From Candidatus Gorgonimonas eunicellae (lineage in GTDB: Bacteria; Pseudomonadota; Gammaproteobacteria; Pseudomonadales; Endozoicomonadaceae), in contig CAKMZJ010000015.1 in assembly GCA_929200395.1 (NCBI GenBank), positions 1 to 36,851 of the forward strand: a DNA stretch of 36,851 bases. Direction: 5' to 3'. Made by a program: the position numbers and the translations under genes. This document shows, one piece after another, positions 35,293-36,851 of the stretch. The first letter of the stretch is position 1. The number at the start of each line of letters is the position of its first letter. Under the pieces are notes generated by a model, which had not been told where the DNA came from, searched no databases, and saw only the letters and a list, made by a program, of their open reading frames with translations.

Positions 35293-36705
35293 ATGAATAT
35301 TAATACATCTATTGCTGAAGTTAACTTTCCTAATATTCAAGCAAGCAATATACCATATGAAACAGCTACTAAAACATCTATAAATCAATCTTCTACTAGC
35401 AATTATAAAGAATACAAAAATTTAGATCAATATAAACTAAGTAAAATAAAAGATTTAAATATTTTACCAACAGCTTCACTTGTAAAAAAACCTGAAGAAT
35501 TATTAAATACTTGTTTGAAAATAAAAATAGACAATCTAGAAGCAGATATCACACGACAACGGTTTTCTCTTTGTTCTACTGCTAGGGATAGATGTAGAAT
35601 AGAAAGACTCAAAAGATTAAACCCTACCCGTCTTGAAAAGTTAATGCACTTATCTGAAGAAAACAAACATGTATTATGCGAATTTATTGAAAAACTCTAT
35701 GATTGCTTGAATGACTCAATTAAATCTTTCACTAAAAAGTCTACTATCTGGGTTGCACATGATGTAAATAAAGATGATTTAATTAAAGATAATAATTTTA
35801 GAGATAATCTGATTATCTCTTTAGTTAATTTTCATTTAGAGCGGCTATCTGATCCTGAAACAGAGCAAAGTGAAGTTACACATACAAAGCTAATCAATAG
35901 TTTTATAACATCAAATACTAATATATATTATATGTCCGGAGAATATGTTTCTGATAACAGCATTCAAAATATAAGCATAGCAATAAAAGATCTCTCTAGA
36001 TATAAATATCCAGATCAGATGTCAAAATATAGGTTCCATTTTGACATCAATAAACAAGAAGACAGCAAAGCTATTAAAACTTTAAACAGTATCAAAAAAG
36101 CATTGAATCTTACTGTTTTTAAAGAACAAGTTAATAACTGGGTAAACTATTATATTAAAAAATCAATAGCATCATTAGAAACTATTAATGTTAATCAATC
36201 AACATCGGCAACAGATGCAAAACTAGCAACGTTAAAAAATTTATCAGTAACAGATAAAAATAAATTATGTGATTTTATTGCATATTTTTATCAATCTTTA
36301 GTGATTCATAAAAACAAGTTGGTATTAAATAGCAAAAAGATTCCTAGAACTAAAATATTATGGGATATAAATTCTTCAATAACAGGAGAATATATAGATA
36401 AGCTAGTTGTAGCATCAATCAAATATTTTATCAATCTATTATCGAATCCCCAACCTGAAAATGAACAATGTATTGATCAAATTGATTCCTTTATGAATGA
36501 CAATGATTTTTTATATCAAATTTATATTGAATATATTGACGATAATAACAACTTCGCAATAGCTAATGCAGTTTCACAGAAAAAAACTGACCTTGTAAAC
36601 ACTGGAGATAATTCTTTTACACTAGTTAGTCTTATACCCGGAGAAGAAAACACAGATAAATATTCTTATATTAGGTTTGATATTAAAACCACAAAAAATT
36701 CATAG
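35293..36705 (+). CDS. unknown 470-aa protein with an internal domain duplication
   Basis: No signal peptide or membrane helix. Residues about 64-253 and 271-465 are two diverged copies of one domain. Shared blocks are LCEFIEKLY / LCDFIAYFY, IWVAHDVN / ILWDIN, LERLSDPE / INLLSNPQPE, INSFITSN / IDSFMNDN and YRFHFDI / YIRFDI. The N-terminal 60 residues are Asn/Ser/Thr-rich and probably disordered, as in many secreted effectors. Family unknown. It lies next to the prepilin peptidase gene in divergent orientation and before another repeat copy. Confidence 0.6.
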   Translation: MNINTSIAEVNFPNIQASNIPYETATKTSINQSSTSNYKEYKNLDQYKLSKIKDLNILPTASLVKKPEELLNTCLKIKIDNLEADITRQRFSLCSTARDRCRIERLKRLNPTRLEKLMHLSEENKHVLCEFIEKLYDCLNDSIKSFTKKSTIWVAHDVNKDDLIKDNNFRDNLIISLVNFHLERLSDPETEQSEVTHTKLINSFITSNTNIYYMSGEYVSDNSIQNISIAIKDLSRYKYPDQMSKYRFHFDINKQEDSKAIKTLNSIKKALNLTVFKEQVNNWVNYYIKKSIASLETINVNQSTSATDAKLATLKNLSVTDKNKLCDFIAYFYQSLVIHKNKLVLNSKKIPRTKILWDINSSITGEYIDKLVVASIKYFINLLSNPQPENEQCIDQIDSFMNDNDFLYQIYIEYIDDNNNFAIANAVSQKKTDLVNTGDNSFTLVSLIPGEENTDKYSYIRFDIKTTKNS

Positions 36706-36763
36706 TTTTAATATGCCGCCTGTATAAACTTTGTTACTAATCACTAAAAAATATATCTTCTAA

Positions 36764-36790
36764 TATACACTTTTTACTTGAAGGTATATA
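36764..36790. repeat. short hairpin repeat adjoining an element end
   Basis: TATACACTTTTTACTTGAAG then GTATATA; arms pair with one mismatch. The right arm runs directly into the left end of the 270-bp element, linking the two repeat families. Confidence 0.5.
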
Positions 36791-36851
36791 CACGTAGCAG
36801 ATGAAAATGCTAGGTTTCAGGGCTAAAGAAAAAGATCTAATTCGAGGCAAA
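36787..36851 (+). repeat. dispersed inverted-repeat element, left end cut by window edge (copy 5)
   Basis: TATACACGTAGCAGATGAAA, then ATGCTAGGTTTCAGGGCTAA and ATTCGAGGCAAA match the left part of copies 1 and 2; the sequence leaves the window before the tip hairpin. Confidence 0.7.

Noticed and set aside
1..36851. CRISPR array
   Set aside because: The repeats seen are dispersed, not regularly spaced, and no cas gene is present.

Overview
The window is a strongly AT-rich segment of a gammaproteobacterial chromosome. The strongest placement evidence is gene order: secG followed by tRNA-Leu(GAG), then initiator tRNA-Met, rimP, nusA, infB, rbfA and truB, an arrangement known from E. coli (secG-leuU; metY-rimP-nusA-infB) and Pseudomonas. 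A complete ccmCDEFGHI run, yejABEF, csrA, bolA and a gammaproteobacterial-type NusA with a two-repeat acidic C-terminus agree. Low GC, long decaying spacers, broken genes, IS remnants, many dispersed repeats and several eukaryote-like proteins together suggest a host-dependent intracellular bacterium, perhaps in or near Legionellales. That placement is inference.

Layout. 1-4400 is a decay zone: the 3' end of an unknown gene, an unknown 396-aa protein, a gene broken by an in-frame stop, an alpha/beta-hydrolase pseudogene hit by a repeat element, an IS30-type remnant, and a small membrane protein with a lost glycine-rich tail. 4417-9852 is a cytochrome c maturation operon (ccmC to ccmI) without ccmA or ccmB. 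9864-11186 encodes a protein with a RING-H2 pattern, followed by csrA. 12439-14635 (minus strand) holds a DUF924 protein, a small Cys-rich membrane protein and a secreted Cys-rich protein with two Ly6/uPAR-like repeats. 14755-15777 is repeats and a transposase remnant. 15816-22074 is bolA and yejABEF. 22120-22518 is a short protein with EPIYA-like and Tir/A36R-like tyrosine motifs. 22995-33605 is housekeeping: prs, tpiA, secG, two tRNAs, rimP, nusA, infB, rbfA, truB, metK. 34014-36705 has a small unknown gene, a type IV prepilin peptidase and an unknown protein with a duplicated domain.

The window alternates conserved operons with poorly conserved, Asn/Ser/Thr-rich genes that look like host-interaction factors. 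The best candidates are the tyrosine-motif protein (22120-22518), the Ly6/uPAR-like secreted protein (13349-14635) and the RING protein (9864-11186).

Two repeat families run through the spacers. One is a roughly 270-bp element with terminal inverted repeats whose copies carry compensatory base changes in a shared stem, so it may fold as RNA or single-stranded DNA. The other is a roughly 27-bp hairpin. No CRISPR array, rRNA gene or intact transposase was seen.
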